NCBI RefSeq assembly: GCF_900156495.1
Contig: NZ_FTNT01000003.1
Location: 186,001-250,000 of the forward strand
Length of the DNA: 64,000 nt
Direction: 5' to 3'
From: Williamsia sterculiae
GTDB lineage: Bacteria > Actinomycetota > Actinomycetes > Mycobacteriales > Mycobacteriaceae
In this document: positions 35,035 through 44,466 of the stretch, in pieces
Position numbering within the stretch: position 1 is the first letter of the stretch
How the letters are laid out: each line of letters opens with the position of its first letter
Position numbers and translations under genes: made by a program
The notes under the pieces: generated by a model
Seen by the model: the letters and a program-made list of their open reading frames with translations, nothing else
Database searches by the model: none
What the model was told of the DNA's origin: nothing

Positions 35035-37086
35035 ATGAGTACCGCCGCTGCCGGGCGCGACGCGGTGACCGATCCGGCCGGCCGGTCACCGGCGCCCCAC
35101 CAATCGGTCGCGCGGGTGCTGCCCCTACTCGGGTTGTCTCACCTGGACCGGGCGTTCGACTACCGCGTCGACTCCGATCAGGACATCGAGGCTCGACCCG
35201 GGGTGCGGGTGCGGGTGCGCTTCGCGGGCCGACTGGTCGACGGGTTCCTGCTGGAGCGTCGGGACGACACCGATCACGCGGGCACATTGGCCTGGTTGGA
35301 CCGGGTGGTCTCACCCGAGCCGGTGCTCACGCCGGAGATCGCGCGGCTGGCGCGCGCCACGGCCGATCGTTACGCCGGGTCGATGGGTGACGTGCTGCGC
35401 CTGGCCATCCCCCCGCGGCACGCACGGACCGAGTCCGCCGAACCCAAGGTCGACGAATCCGTCGGTGTCGACGCTGGCGCAACCGCCGGGGTCGAGGTGG
35501 ATCTGTCGGCCTGGGACGCCTATGACCATGCCGATCGATTCGCCGAATCGGTGGTCGCCGGAGCTTTCCCGCGGGCGGTCTGGCAGGCCGCACCCGGTGA
35601 GGACTGGCCTGCACGCCTCGCCGAACTCGCCGCGGTCACCGTGCGCGGCGGGCGCGGGGTGGTGGTCGTGGTGCCGGATCAGCGCGATCTCGACCGGGTG
35701 GCGGCGGCCACGGAGGCACTGCTCGGCGACCGGGTGGTCGCGCTGTCGGCCGGATTGGGCCCGTCGGCTCGGTACCGCCGCTGGTTGCGTGCGCTGCGGG
35801 GGCACAGTCCAGTGGTCATCGGTACCCGCAGTGCGGTGTTCGCACCGGTCCCCGACGTCGGGTTGGTGGTGATCTGGGACGACGGTGATCCCAGCATGTA
35901 CGAGCCGCGGTCGCCGTATCCGCATCCCCGCGAGGTCGGGGTGCTGCGGTCGCACGGCAGTCGCTGCGGTCTGCTCATCGGCGGCTTCGCCCGCACCGCG
36001 GAGGCCCACACCCTGGTCACCGCCGGGTGGGCGCACGATCTGCTGCCGCGCCGCACGATCGTGCGCGACCGCACCCCTCGGGTGACCGCACTCAGTGACG
36101 AGGACCGGCGGGTGGCCCGGGACCCGCTGGCCATGTCGGCACGCATCCCCGGTCTCGCATTCGACGCCGCGCGCGCCGCGTTGGCCGCCGACACCCCGGT
36201 GCTGTTCAGCGTGCCCCGCCGCGGGTACCTGCCGTCGCTGCTGTGCGCGCGCTGCCGGGAGCCGGCCCGCTGCCGACACTGTCACGGGCCGTTGCAGTCA
36301 GCCGGTCCCGACCAACCGTTGACCTGTCGGTGGTGCGGTCGCGCCGATCCCGGGTTCCGCTGTGCGCACTGCGGTTCGACGACCGTGCGGGCCGGTGCCA
36401 CCGGAGCCCGGCGTACCGCGGAGGAACTGGGCCGCGCGTTTCCCGGTGTTCCCGTCCTCACCTCCGGCGGCGACAGGATCGCGGACAGCACCGAACCCGG
36501 TGCGCGGGTGGTGGTCGCGACCCCGGGTGCCGAACCCTGGGTCGCCGGTGGATACGGCGCGGCGGTACTCCTGGACACCTGGGCGCAGCTCGACCGTGCC
36601 GAACTACGTGCGGGAGAGGACGCGGTACGCCGGTGGCTGAACACCGCCGCGTTGGTGCGCGGCCATCGCGACGGCGGCACGATGGTCATCGTCGCCGACG
36701 CGGGACTTCCGGTGGTGCAGGCGGTGATCCGTTGGGATCCCGTCGGGTTCGCCGAACGTGAGGTGCTGCAACGCGCCGAGCTGGGGTTCCCGCCCGCGGT
36801 CACCATGGCCGCCGTCGACGGCGACGCCGCCGCCGTCGTCACGTTCACCGACACCCTCGAATTGCCCCCAGGGGCGGAGCGGTTGGGGCCGGTGGCGCTG
36901 CCACCGGGGGCCCGACCGCCTGCCGGAAGCGAGAACCGCGACGACGTGGAACGCGTGCTGGTGCGGGTGGACCGTCGACACGGACGAGAACTGGCGGCCG
37001 CCCTGCAGACCGCGCAGGCGATCCGCGGCGCCCACCACGACGGTCTGAGCCTGCGGGTGCAGGTCGACCCACCCGACGTGGGCTGA
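35035..37086 (+). CDS. priA: PriA-like primosomal protein N' lacking helicase motifs
   Basis: 683 residues. The N-terminal DNA-binding domain (VARVLPLLGLSHLDRAFDY) and the zinc-binding region are kept: CARC, CRHCHG, CRWCG, CAHCG between about 403 and 450. The ATPase core is eroded: the position of the P-loop reads QAAPGEDWPARLAEL without GKT, and the DEEH-like box reads VVIWDDGDPSMYEPRSPYPH. Actinobacterial PriA proteins are known to lack these motifs, so replication-restart loading without unwinding is the likely role. Located between metK and def-fmt. Confidence 0.9.
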   Translation: MSTAAAGRDAVTDPAGRSPAPHQSVARVLPLLGLSHLDRAFDYRVDSDQDIEARPGVRVRVRFAGRLVDGFLLERRDDTDHAGTLAWLDRVVSPEPVLTPEIARLARATADRYAGSMGDVLRLAIPPRHARTESAEPKVDESVGVDAGATAGVEVDLSAWDAYDHADRFAESVVAGAFPRAVWQAAPGEDWPARLAELAAVTVRGGRGVVVVVPDQRDLDRVAAATEALLGDRVVALSAGLGPSARYRRWLRALRGHSPVVIGTRSAVFAPVPDVGLVVIWDDGDPSMYEPRSPYPHPREVGVLRSHGSRCGLLIGGFARTAEAHTLVTAGWAHDLLPRRTIVRDRTPRVTALSDEDRRVARDPLAMSARIPGLAFDAARAALAADTPVLFSVPRRGYLPSLLCARCREPARCRHCHGPLQSAGPDQPLTCRWCGRADPGFRCAHCGSTTVRAGATGARRTAEELGRAFPGVPVLTSGGDRIADSTEPGARVVVATPGAEPWVAGGYGAAVLLDTWAQLDRAELRAGEDAVRRWLNTAALVRGHRDGGTMVIVADAGLPVVQAVIRWDPVGFAEREVLQRAELGFPPAVTMAAVDGDAAAVVTFTDTLELPPGAERLGPVALPPGARPPAGSENRDDVERVLVRVDRRHGRELAAALQTAQAIRGAHHDGLSLRVQVDPPDVG

Positions 37087-37103
37087 CGTCCGCGACCGGT
37101 CGG

Positions 37104-37109
37104 TAGGCT
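37104..37109 (+). promoter_or_regulatory. -10 box of a leaderless def transcript
   Basis: TAGGCT ends 8 bases before GTG 37118, with no ribosome binding site in between. Confidence 0.6.
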
Positions 37110-37117
37110 GTGACCCT

Positions 37118-37684
37118 GTGGCTGTACTCCCCATCAGGCTCTTCGGCGACCCGGTGCTGCGCACCCGGGCCGCCGAGGTGACCGACTTCGGACCCGAACT
37201 CCACCGCCTCGTCGAGGACATGACCGACACCATGCGCGAGTTCCACGGTGCGGGTCTGGCCGCGCCGCAGGTCGGTGTGGACGCCCGCGTGTTCGTCTAC
37301 GAATGCGGCGGCATGACCGGGCACATCGTCAACCCGGTGTGGGAGGTGGTCGACGACGACACCCAGACCGACGACGAGGGCTGTCTGTCGATCCCCGGCG
37401 TCCGAGCGCCCTGCACGCGCGCGGAGCGAGTGCTCGCCCACGGCCTCGACGCCGACGGCGCGCCGGTCGCGCTGGAGGTCGAGGGCATCATGGCCCGCTG
37501 TGTGCAGCACGAGACCGATCACCTCGACGGGGTGCTGTATCTGCAGCGGCTCGACCCGGACGTCCGGCGGGAGGCGATGCGGGTGATCCGCGGATCCGAC
37601 TGGTTCGCCGCAGGCGAACGGGTGACCGTCGATCCCGAACGGCACCCGACCGTGCGGGTGGGGCGTCCGGTGTCCGCCGAATGA
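37118..37684 (+). CDS. def: Peptide deformylase
   Basis: 188 residues. Removes the formyl group from nascent proteins. All three metal motifs are present: [16 protein letters not shown] (Cys89) and QHETDHLDG (His131, Glu132, His135). GTG start, probably leaderless. The stop overlaps the fmt ATG, so the enzymes that add and remove formyl are made together. Confidence 0.97.
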   Translation: MAVLPIRLFGDPVLRTRAAEVTDFGPELHRLVEDMTDTMREFHGAGLAAPQVGVDARVFVYECGGMTGHIVNPVWEVVDDDTQTDDEGCLSIPGVRAPCTRAERVLAHGLDADGAPVALEVEGIMARCVQHETDHLDGVLYLQRLDPDVRREAMRVIRGSDWFAAGERVTVDPERHPTVRVGRPVSAE

Positions 37685-38607
37685 GACTCGTCTTCGCGGG
37701 CACCCCGGTGGCCGCCGTCCCCGCGCTGCGGGCGCTCATCGCATCGGACCGGCACGAGGTGGTCGGAGTGATCAGCAGGCCCGACGCGGCCGCCGGGCGC
37801 GGGCGCAAGACGTCGCGGTCGCCGGTGGCCGCTCTCGCCGACGACCACGCCATCGACGTCATCACCCCGCAGAAGCTGTCCGATCCGGACGCGCTCACGC
37901 GGCTGCAGCAGTGGGCCCCGGACTGTTGTCCGGTGGTCGCCTACGGCGGATTGGTGCCCGCCGAGGCGTTGGTGCTGCCACCGCACGGTTGGATCAATCT
38001 GCACTTCTCCATCCTCCCGGCCTGGCGCGGGGCCGCTCCGGTGCAGGCGGCCATCGCCGCGGGCGACACCATGACCGGGGCCTCGACCTTCCAGATCGAG
38101 GCAGGTCTGGACACCGGACCGGTGTTCGGGGTGGTGACCGAACGGATCGTCGCCGACGACACCAGCGGCGCCCTGCTCATGCGGCTTGCCGACACCGGGG
38201 CCCGGCTCCTGGAGTCGACCCTCGACGGCATCGAGGGCGGCGAGCTGGCCGCGGTTCCGCAGTCCCGCGACGGGGTGAGCCTGGCCCCCAAGATCTCCGT
38301 GGAGTCGGCGCGGGTGCGTTGGGACCTGCCCGCGCATCTGGTGGATCGCCATGTCCGCGCCATGACCCCCGACCCCGGGGCATGGACCATGCTCGACGAC
38401 CTGCGGGTGAAGATCGGCCCGGTGACCGCCATCGAGGACGACCCGCTGCCCGCGGGGGCCGTGCTGGTGCGCAAGAACGCGGTCACCGTGGGCACCGCCG
38501 ACCGGCCGGTGCGTCTCGGTGAGGTGCAGGCCCCGGGTAAGAAGCGGATGGCCGCGGCCGACTGGGCCCGCGGCCTGGGCGACACGGACGGTCTGGTGTT
38601 CCGGTGA
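37681..38607 (+). CDS. fmt: Methionyl-tRNA formyltransferase
   Basis: 308 residues. Formylates initiator Met-tRNA using 10-formyl-THF. [16 protein letters not shown], the active-site block [21 protein letters not shown] and [10 protein letters not shown]-terminal OB-like domain from ~205. ATGA overlap with def and GTGA overlap with rsmB. Confidence 0.97.
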   Translation: MRLVFAGTPVAAVPALRALIASDRHEVVGVISRPDAAAGRGRKTSRSPVAALADDHAIDVITPQKLSDPDALTRLQQWAPDCCPVVAYGGLVPAEALVLPPHGWINLHFSILPAWRGAAPVQAAIAAGDTMTGASTFQIEAGLDTGPVFGVVTERIVADDTSGALLMRLADTGARLLESTLDGIEGGELAAVPQSRDGVSLAPKISVESARVRWDLPAHLVDRHVRAMTPDPGAWTMLDDLRVKIGPVTAIEDDPLPAGAVLVRKNAVTVGTADRPVRLGEVQAPGKKRMAAADWARGLGDTDGLVFR

Positions 38608-39974
38608 GCCGCCCCGCCCACCTCCGGGACAAGGCGGTCGATCAACCTCGGGCCGCCGCCCGTGACACCCTGCGCGCGATCCGCGAACGCGACGCCTACG
38701 CCAACCTGGTGTTGCCGAAGCTCTTGCGTGAGCGGCAGATCACCGGCCGTGACGCCGCCCTGGCCACCGAACTCGCCTACGGCACCGCCCGGGCGACCGG
38801 AATTCTCGATCAGATCATCGCCTCCGCCGCAGACCGTCCGGTCGCCGACATCGACGGTCCGGTGCTCGACGTGCTGAGGTTGGGCTCGTACCAACTGTTG
38901 CGGACCCGTATCGGGGCGCACGCCGCGGTGTCCACGTCGGTGGATCTGATCCGATCCGAGATGGGGCAGGGACCGGCGGGTTTCGTCAACGCGGTGTTGC
39001 GCAAGGTCTCTCAGCGCGACGAAGAGCTGTGGATCGACCAACTGGCCCCGCCGATCGCCGACGACGTGATCGGGCACCTCGCGTTCCAGTACGCCCACCC
39101 GCGATGGATCGCCCAGGTGTTCTCCGACGCGCTGGGCGGTTCGGCCGGACAACTGCAGGCGCTGTTGGCCGCCGACGACGAGCGTCCACCGGTGCACCTG
39201 GCCGCGCTGCCCGGGATGATCACCGCCGAGGAACTCGCGCTGACCAGCGACGGCGAGGTCGGAACGCTGTCGCCGTACGCGGTGTACCTCGCCGGCGGTG
39301 ATCCCGGCGCGCTGGAGGCCGTCCGCGAGGGGTGGGCACGGGTACAGGACGAGGGCAGTCAACTGGTAGCGCGGGCGCTCTCACTGGCGCCGACCGTGGG
39401 CGAGGACACCGGACGGTGGCTGGATCTCTGTGCCGGGCCCGGTGGCAAGGCCGCGATGCTCGGTGCACTGGCGGACATCGCCGGCGCGCGGGTCGACGCC
39501 GTGGAGATCGCCGAACACCGGGCCGAGCTGGTCCGTTCCGCGGTCCGCGACCTGCCGGTCACGGTGATGGTCGGTGACGGCCGCGATCCCGGTCTGGAAC
39601 CCGGGTTCGACCGCGTGCTGGTGGATGCGCCGTGCACCGGGTTGGGATCGTTGCGGCGCCGACCGGAGGCGCGCTGGCGCCGACGTCCCGCCGACGTGGC
39701 CGATCTGGTGGTCTTGCAGCGCGAACTGCTCACCGCGGCACTGGGCTTGGCGCGGCCCGGTGGCGTGGTGGCCTATTCGACGTGTTCACCACACCTCGAC
39801 GAGACCCGCGGGGTGCTGGATGAGGTCCTGGCCGAGCATCCGGCCGTGGAGCTGCTCGACGCCCGTGAGCTGGTCCCCGCACCCGACCTGGGTGACGGGC
39901 TGACCGTGCAGCTGTGGCCGCACCGGCACGGTACCGACGCGATGTTCCTCGCGGTGCTGCGCAGGGCGGTTTGA
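38604..39974 (+). CDS. rsmB: 16S rRNA (cytosine-C5) methyltransferase RsmB
   Basis: 456 residues. N-terminal NusB-like RNA-binding domain (~10-145), then a SAM-dependent methyltransferase: [37 protein letters not shown] with one catalytic Cys and [14 protein letters not shown] with the other. Methylates C967 (E. coli numbering). In M. tuberculosis the next gene is rpe; here four accessory genes intervene. Confidence 0.95.
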   Translation: MSRPAHLRDKAVDQPRAAARDTLRAIRERDAYANLVLPKLLRERQITGRDAALATELAYGTARATGILDQIIASAADRPVADIDGPVLDVLRLGSYQLLRTRIGAHAAVSTSVDLIRSEMGQGPAGFVNAVLRKVSQRDEELWIDQLAPPIADDVIGHLAFQYAHPRWIAQVFSDALGGSAGQLQALLAADDERPPVHLAALPGMITAEELALTSDGEVGTLSPYAVYLAGGDPGALEAVREGWARVQDEGSQLVARALSLAPTVGEDTGRWLDLCAGPGGKAAMLGALADIAGARVDAVEIAEHRAELVRSAVRDLPVTVMVGDGRDPGLEPGFDRVLVDAPCTGLGSLRRRPEARWRRRPADVADLVVLQRELLTAALGLARPGGVVAYSTCSPHLDETRGVLDEVLAEHPAVELLDARELVPAPDLGDGLTVQLWPHRHGTDAMFLAVLRRAV

Positions 39975-39981
39975 GTGCACC

Positions 39982-39997
39982 GTGGTCGTCGGACCAC
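39982..39997. terminator. Hairpin between convergent rsmB and the YdcF-like gene
   Basis: GTGGTC-GTCG-GACCAC, perfect 6-bp stem and 4-base loop, in the 26-base gap between two converging genes. No T-run, so efficiency is unclear. Confidence 0.45.
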
Positions 39998-40000
39998 ACG

Positions 40001-40900
40001 TCACAGACCGAGCACCGACGCCCCGTCGACGTACATGCTGCGCTGCTCGCTCTTCGGCAACACCGGCAGCACCTGCTGGAAGTAGCCGTTGAGAGTCGAC
40101 ATCGCACCGACCACGGCAGTACCCGCGGTGATGAAATCGACTGTCGCGCGACGTACGTGGTCGGGGTCGGACACCAGCACGGCGTTCGACGCCCCGATGG
40201 TCCGCATGAGTGCGGTGGAGTCGATGGCGTTGCCGACCGTGGACGGCGCCTTGCTCTCGGCATGGATACGGCCGGTCGGCACGAGGTGTCCGGCCAACCA
40301 TGCCTTCATCGCGGCCGCCTCGGTGATGCCGTTGTGCGGGTTACCGCCGGTGACGATGATCGGCGAGGCGGGCGCCATCAGAGCCTGGACCAGTCCGGCC
40401 TCGAGTCGGCCGACCAGTTCGGGGCGCATGGCACCGTTCGGCAGCAACCCGTAACCCAGGATGACGATGGCCGTACCCGGGCCGACGACGGCCGGGAACG
40501 GGTTGGGCGGTCGCAATGCGACGTCCGCCACGGTGTTCAACATCCGGTCGACCCTGCCGCGCAGCGCGGAGTCCACCGTGGTGAGACGGTTCAGCGAATC
40601 CGTCTTGGTGACGAAGTCGTAACCGAAGTCGGCGCTCACCGCGCGTAGGGCCAGTGCCTTGGCGTTGGTCGGATCGGTCGCCAGCAGGGTGCCGAGAGCG
40701 GCTGTCGCGGCCGGGCCGTTGCCGGCCGCGAGCGCACGTTTGGCGGTCGCATAGAGCGCTGCCGAGGGCGGAGCGGCCGACGCCGGTGCGGCGGCCACGC
40801 CCGTCGCGATGAGCGTCACGACGACGGTGGTCGCGAGGAGGAACGTGAGACGGCGGATGAGGGAGATCGTCGGGCTACCTCGCCGAGTGGTCCGGGACAT
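40001..40900 (-). CDS. Secreted YdcF/ElyC (DUF218) family protein
   Basis: 299 residues. Begins with a basic region and a hydrophobic signal segment (FLLATTVVVTLIATGVAAAP) ending near an ASA-type cleavage site at about 42. An all-helical stretch follows, then the DUF218 fold: AIVILGYGLLPNGAM, SPIIVTGG, EAAAMKAWLAGH and STVGNAID, with conserved Gly, Glu and Asn residues in usual places. Members have been linked to cell-envelope maintenance (ElyC, SanA), but the biochemical activity is not established. First gene of the minus-strand accessory block. Confidence 0.75.
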   Translation of the reverse strand: MSRTTRRGSPTISLIRRLTFLLATTVVVTLIATGVAAAPASAAPPSAALYATAKRALAAGNGPAATAALGTLLATDPTNAKALALRAVSADFGYDFVTKTDSLNRLTTVDSALRGRVDRMLNTVADVALRPPNPFPAVVGPGTAIVILGYGLLPNGAMRPELVGRLEAGLVQALMAPASPIIVTGGNPHNGITEAAAMKAWLAGHLVPTGRIHAESKAPSTVGNAIDSTALMRTIGASNAVLVSDPDHVRRATVDFITAGTAVVGAMSTLNGYFQQVLPVLPKSEQRSMYVDGASVLGL

Positions 40901-41032
40901 GAGATGCGGTCTCCTGCGGTGCGCTGATCCGAGAGCCGGCCGCGGCCGGCGGCTCCACGGTAGCGGCGATACGTGAGTTGCGCAGGGTTCGCATGTGACA
41001 GACGTGACAGATCTCCCCGGGGGAGTCGGGGT

Positions 41033-42031
41033 TCAGGCGGCGGAGTACGCGGGTTCGCTGCGGAACCGCGACGGCCGACCACCGATGCCCAGCGCCGACC
41101 ACACGCGACGCGACACCGGGTTCATCAGACCGCACTGTTCGGTGAGCATCCGGACGTCGCCGAAGATGTCGCGCAGCAGGCGGGCCGACTCCGGCGACTG
41201 CCAGAACATGCTCCGCATCACCGACCGTGGCACGTCGAAACGGCGACGGAACTCCTTCGGCGGCACCATGATCATCGCCGCCATCGTGCGCATGATGACC
41301 GGCACCAGCAGCGACAGCGCGAACCGTTGTGCGGCGTTCTTGGTGGGCACGGTGTCACGCAACAGATGGTGGGCGAACGAGATGTGCCGGGCCTCCTCGG
41401 CCACGTGCAACTGCATGACCGCTGCCATCACCGGGTGCAGGTTGCGCTCCTCGCGCAGGAAGTCCTTCTGCAGGTGGTCGATGGGTTCCTCGCCACCGAG
41501 CACCATGAAGAAGAACACGGTGGGGAAGATCGTGGAGGTCAGCGGGACGAGCGGGGAGATGCGGCGGATGATCTTCGGGGCGCCGGGCACGTCCATCCCG
41601 ATCCGGTTGACCATCTCCTGGAACATCAGCGTGTGGTTGCACTCTTCTTTGGCCTCGTGCGTGGTGTAGCGGAACTCGCGCGCGCCGTTGGGGAGGCTGA
41701 AGCTGTACTGCATCAGACCACGGATGAGCATCGACTCGAACTGCAGCCCGACTCGGGCCACGTTGGCCTGCCGCCACATGCCGACCTCGATCTGCTTGTC
41801 GCGCGGCAGGTCGACATACCACTCGTCACGGCCGACCGGATCGACGGTCGACGACAGGATCCAGCGATTGTCGTCCTCGACGACCGCCATGTCCGGGGCA
41901 TCCCAGGCGATGTCGATGTAGGGGTCGAAGCTGCGGTGCACCGACGCCGCGGAGAGGTCGTCGACCAGTTGGCCGTAGTCGCTGGGTTCGGGTTCGGGTG
42001 TGCTGGGTACGTATGCGACTGCCTGCGACAT
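41033..42031 (-). CDS. AurF-type diiron oxygenase
   Basis: 332 residues, cytoplasmic. The full AurF-type ligand set can be placed: Glu99, Glu130, His133, Glu182, His209, Glu213 and His216, with the pattern E-x2-H (EECNH) and H-x3-E-x2-H (HVAEEARH) spaced as in Streptomyces AurF. AurF oxidises p-aminobenzoate to p-nitrobenzoate; relatives in mycobacteria and rhodococci have unknown substrates, so N-oxygenation or hydroxylation are both possible. Preceded by a near-consensus promoter and a cluster of GTTG/CAAC half-sites. Confidence 0.82.
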   Translation of the reverse strand: MSQAVAYVPSTPEPEPSDYGQLVDDLSAASVHRSFDPYIDIAWDAPDMAVVEDDNRWILSSTVDPVGRDEWYVDLPRDKQIEVGMWRQANVARVGLQFESMLIRGLMQYSFSLPNGAREFRYTTHEAKEECNHTLMFQEMVNRIGMDVPGAPKIIRRISPLVPLTSTIFPTVFFFMVLGGEEPIDHLQKDFLREERNLHPVMAAVMQLHVAEEARHISFAHHLLRDTVPTKNAAQRFALSLLVPVIMRTMAAMIMVPPKEFRRRFDVPRSVMRSMFWQSPESARLLRDIFGDVRMLTEQCGLMNPVSRRVWSALGIGGRPSRFRSEPAYSAA

Positions 42032-42085
42032 CTGTCCATCCCTTCGGCCACACCGCGGACCGTCACCGCGATCGAGTTAGGTGTG

Positions 42086-42115
42086 ACGCTACGTAACAGC
42101 TGGCGATCGTGTCAA
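42086..42115 (-). promoter_or_regulatory. Near-consensus sigma-70-type promoter of the diiron oxygenase gene
   Basis: Read on the minus strand: TTGACA (42110-42115), 18-base spacer, TAGCGT (42086-42091). This is the only perfect -35 hexamer I noticed upstream of a gene in the window, suggesting strong expression when not repressed. Confidence 0.65.
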
Positions 42116-42117
42116 TG

Positions 42118-42142
42118 GTTGTTGGCAGAACAACGGCGGTTG
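42118..42142. promoter_or_regulatory. Operator-like cluster upstream of the diiron oxygenase promoter
   Basis: GTTGTT-N5-AACAAC (42118-42134) followed by a second dyad CAAC-N4-GTTG (42131-42142), sharing the CAAC half-site. It abuts the -35 box. Looks like a binding site for a dimeric regulator; which one is unknown. The LysR gene product next door is one candidate. Confidence 0.5.
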
Positions 42143-42167
42143 ATACATCGGTCGACCTCAGGCGCGG

Positions 42168-43079
42168 TCACCGTCCCTCTCGGCCGAGTCGGGCTGCCAC
42201 AGGCGGTCGTGAGTAGGCGGCGAGAAACTCGTCGAGCAGTGCCGCAACCGCTTCGCCCGGACCGTCGCGGGAGATCACGTTGAACTCCCAGTCGATGCGT
42301 TCGACGAGCTCGACGGACACGATCCCCTCGCTCGGGGGGATCAACAGCCGGGGGAGCAGGGCGATGCCGAGGCCGACCGCGACAAAAGGGGGAATGGCCC
42401 CCGTCTCGGTCACCTCCGCTCGGATGTCCCGCACGATGCCCCGTGCGTGCAGCGCACTGTCCAAAACGTCGCGGTTCCCGAAGCCGACGGGGGAGTCCAC
42501 GAAGCGCTCACCCGCGAGGTCGGCGAGCCGTACCTCGTTGCGCCGGGCCAGCGCATGACCCACCGGGAGGAGGACTCGATACGGGGTGGTCGCGAGCCGG
42601 TGCACGGCCAGGCCGGGTGCTGCGACGGCAGGGAGTCCGAAGAGACTGAGATCGAGCCGACCACGCCGAACCGCGTCGGCGAGTTCTCCCGAGCCACCGG
42701 GGGCGGCGCGCAGGCGCAGATCCACGCGCGGGTGGGCGCGATGGAAGGCGCCGATGACCTGCGGGATCACGAGGTAGCTGACGCTGGAGAACACCCCGAT
42801 CCGCAATTCGCCCCGCAGCTCACCCCCGGGGTCGGCGGCGGTCTTGGCGCGCGCCTCGGCGTCGGCGAGTTCGCGCAACGCGGGGAGCACGGCCTCGCCC
42901 GCCGGGGTGATCCGTACGCTGCGCTGATCACGCTCGAACAGGGCGGTGCCGAGTTCCTTCTCCAACGCCCGCACGCCTGCCGAGACCGTCGACTGCCCCG
43001 CGTAGACGCGTTGCGCGGCCCGGGTGAAGTTCAACTCGTCGGCGACGGCGATCGCGTACTCGACCTGTCTGGTGTACAC
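42168..43079 (-). CDS. LysR-family transcriptional regulator
   Basis: 303 residues. N-terminal winged helix-turn-helix (residues ~1-60: VEYAIAVADELNFTRAAQRVYAGQSTVSAGVRALE), linker helix, and a two-lobe effector-binding domain from ~90 (LRIGVFSSVSYLVIPQV) with an ALLPRLLIPP segment. Effector unknown. Divergent from the MFS transporter gene, with a palindrome in the shared 59-base gap, which is the classic arrangement for control of the neighbour and of itself. Confidence 0.9.
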   Translation of the reverse strand: MYTRQVEYAIAVADELNFTRAAQRVYAGQSTVSAGVRALEKELGTALFERDQRSVRITPAGEAVLPALRELADAEARAKTAADPGGELRGELRIGVFSSVSYLVIPQVIGAFHRAHPRVDLRLRAAPGGSGELADAVRRGRLDLSLFGLPAVAAPGLAVHRLATTPYRVLLPVGHALARRNEVRLADLAGERFVDSPVGFGNRDVLDSALHARGIVRDIRAEVTETGAIPPFVAVGLGIALLPRLLIPPSEGIVSVELVERIDWEFNVISRDGPGEAVAALLDEFLAAYSRPPVAARLGREGR

Positions 43080-43102
43080 GATGCACGCCCTTCATCGCTC
43101 AA

Positions 43103-43131
43103 AACGATCAGTGTGATCCACAGTAATCGTT
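43103..43131. promoter_or_regulatory. Concentric palindrome between lysR and MFS genes
   Basis: AACGAT (43103-43108) mirrors ATCGTT (43126-43131), and TGTG (43112-43115) mirrors CACA (43119-43122); both dyads share the centre 43117. A 29-base site of this form fits a LysR-type regulator binding box. Confidence 0.55.
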
Positions 43132-43138
43132 GGACGCG

Positions 43139-44368
43139 ATGACGTCGTCGACCGACGATGGACCGGTGACGATCACCACGGCCCCCACGCCTCGAACCAC
43201 CGGACCTGTCCGGACCGGATTCTGGATCATCGCGCTCGCCTTCCTGACCCAGATGGCGTTCTGCGCGGTCCCGACACCGCTCTACGCGATCTACCAGCAC
43301 CGGGACGGGTTCCCCACCATCGTCCTCACGCTGATCTTCTCCGTGTATGCCGTCGGGGTCATGGTGAGCCTGTACCTCGCGGGCCACGTGTCCGACTGGC
43401 TCGGACGTCGGCGGGTCGTCCTCGGATCGCTGCTGATCAGCCTGCTGGCGACGACGGTGTTCCTGGTGTGGAACGACGTCACCGGCCTCCTCGTTGCCCG
43501 CTTCGTCAGTGGTCTCGGCATCGGCATCCTCACCGCGACCGCCACCGCGCATCTGTCCGAGCTCGGTGTCGTGGCCGGTCACCCCACCGGTCGCGCCGCG
43601 CTGGTCTCCACATTCGCGAACCTCGGTGGCATCGGTCTGGGCCCGCTGATCGGCGGCCTCATCGCGACGTGGTCCACACGTCCGCTGGTCCTGCCCTACG
43701 TCCTCTTCGCGATCCTGTTCGTGATCGAAGGGGCCCTCGTCGCCGTCGTCCCCGAGACGGTCGAGCGCAGGGCCGAGCGTCCCGCCTACCGGCCCCAGCG
43801 AGTGGCCGTTCCACCGGCCGGGCGCGGCGCCTTCTGGTCTGCGGGGATGGCCGCATTCGGGGCCTTCGCCGTGTTCGGCACCTTCATGGGACTCTCCGGC
43901 ACGTTCCTCGTCGGTATCCTCGGCCTGCACTCACATCTGCTCGCCGGAGTGGCGCCGTTCATCGTGTTCATCGCCGCGGCGGGCGCGCAGATCCTCACCG
44001 TGCGGATCTCCACCCGGAGCCAGATCCGCTTTGCGGTGGGGCTGGCCGCCCTCGGTCTCGTCGCGGTGGGCACCGGTGCCCTCGTCGCGTCGCTGACGTT
44101 GTTCCTGATCGGCGGCGGGGTCGCGGGCGCAGGCGTCGGCATCCTGTTCCGCGGGTCGCTCGGCACCGCCGCATCGGTCGCCGACCCCCGGCGACGGGGG
44201 GAGGCCCTCGCGGGCATCTTCCTCGTCGCCTACGCCGGTATGACGGTTCCACCCCTGCTCACCGCCGCGGCACTCAGCGTGTGGCCTGCCGTCGGCGTGC
44301 TGGTCGGCATCAGCGCGCTGGCGATCGTCCTCGTCGCGGTCTCCGGGGTGCGGATGCTGCGCCGCTGA
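43139..44368 (+). CDS. MFS transporter
   Basis: 409 residues, about 12 hydrophobic helices. MFS motif A between helices 2 and 3 reads GHVSDWLGRRRVVLGSLL; LVARFVSGLGIGILT fits helix 4. Probably a drug or metabolite exporter, but the substrate is not predictable. ATG 43139 is preferred over the TTG at 43130, which lies within the palindrome. Paired with the divergent LysR gene. No close neighbour explains it except the nearby diiron oxygenase. Confidence 0.85.
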   Translation: MTSSTDDGPVTITTAPTPRTTGPVRTGFWIIALAFLTQMAFCAVPTPLYAIYQHRDGFPTIVLTLIFSVYAVGVMVSLYLAGHVSDWLGRRRVVLGSLLISLLATTVFLVWNDVTGLLVARFVSGLGIGILTATATAHLSELGVVAGHPTGRAALVSTFANLGGIGLGPLIGGLIATWSTRPLVLPYVLFAILFVIEGALVAVVPETVERRAERPAYRPQRVAVPPAGRGAFWSAGMAAFGAFAVFGTFMGLSGTFLVGILGLHSHLLAGVAPFIVFIAAAGAQILTVRISTRSQIRFAVGLAALGLVAVGTGALVASLTLFLIGGGVAGAGVGILFRGSLGTAASVADPRRRGEALAGIFLVAYAGMTVPPLLTAAALSVWPAVGVLVGISALAIVLVAVSGVRMLRR

Positions 44369-44453
44369 CGTGGCCGAGGGTCGGTCATCCCATCGATCTG
44401 CCCACCCACGCGCCTGCCCGCCTGCCGGGCGTTCCGCTCGGCCCCGGTCGACC

Positions 44454-44459
44454 TAGACT
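44454..44459 (+). promoter_or_regulatory. -10 box of a leaderless rpe transcript
   Basis: TAGACT ends 7 bases before ATG 44467, in a 98-base gap after the MFS gene. Confidence 0.6.
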
Positions 44460-44466
44460 GCCCCTC

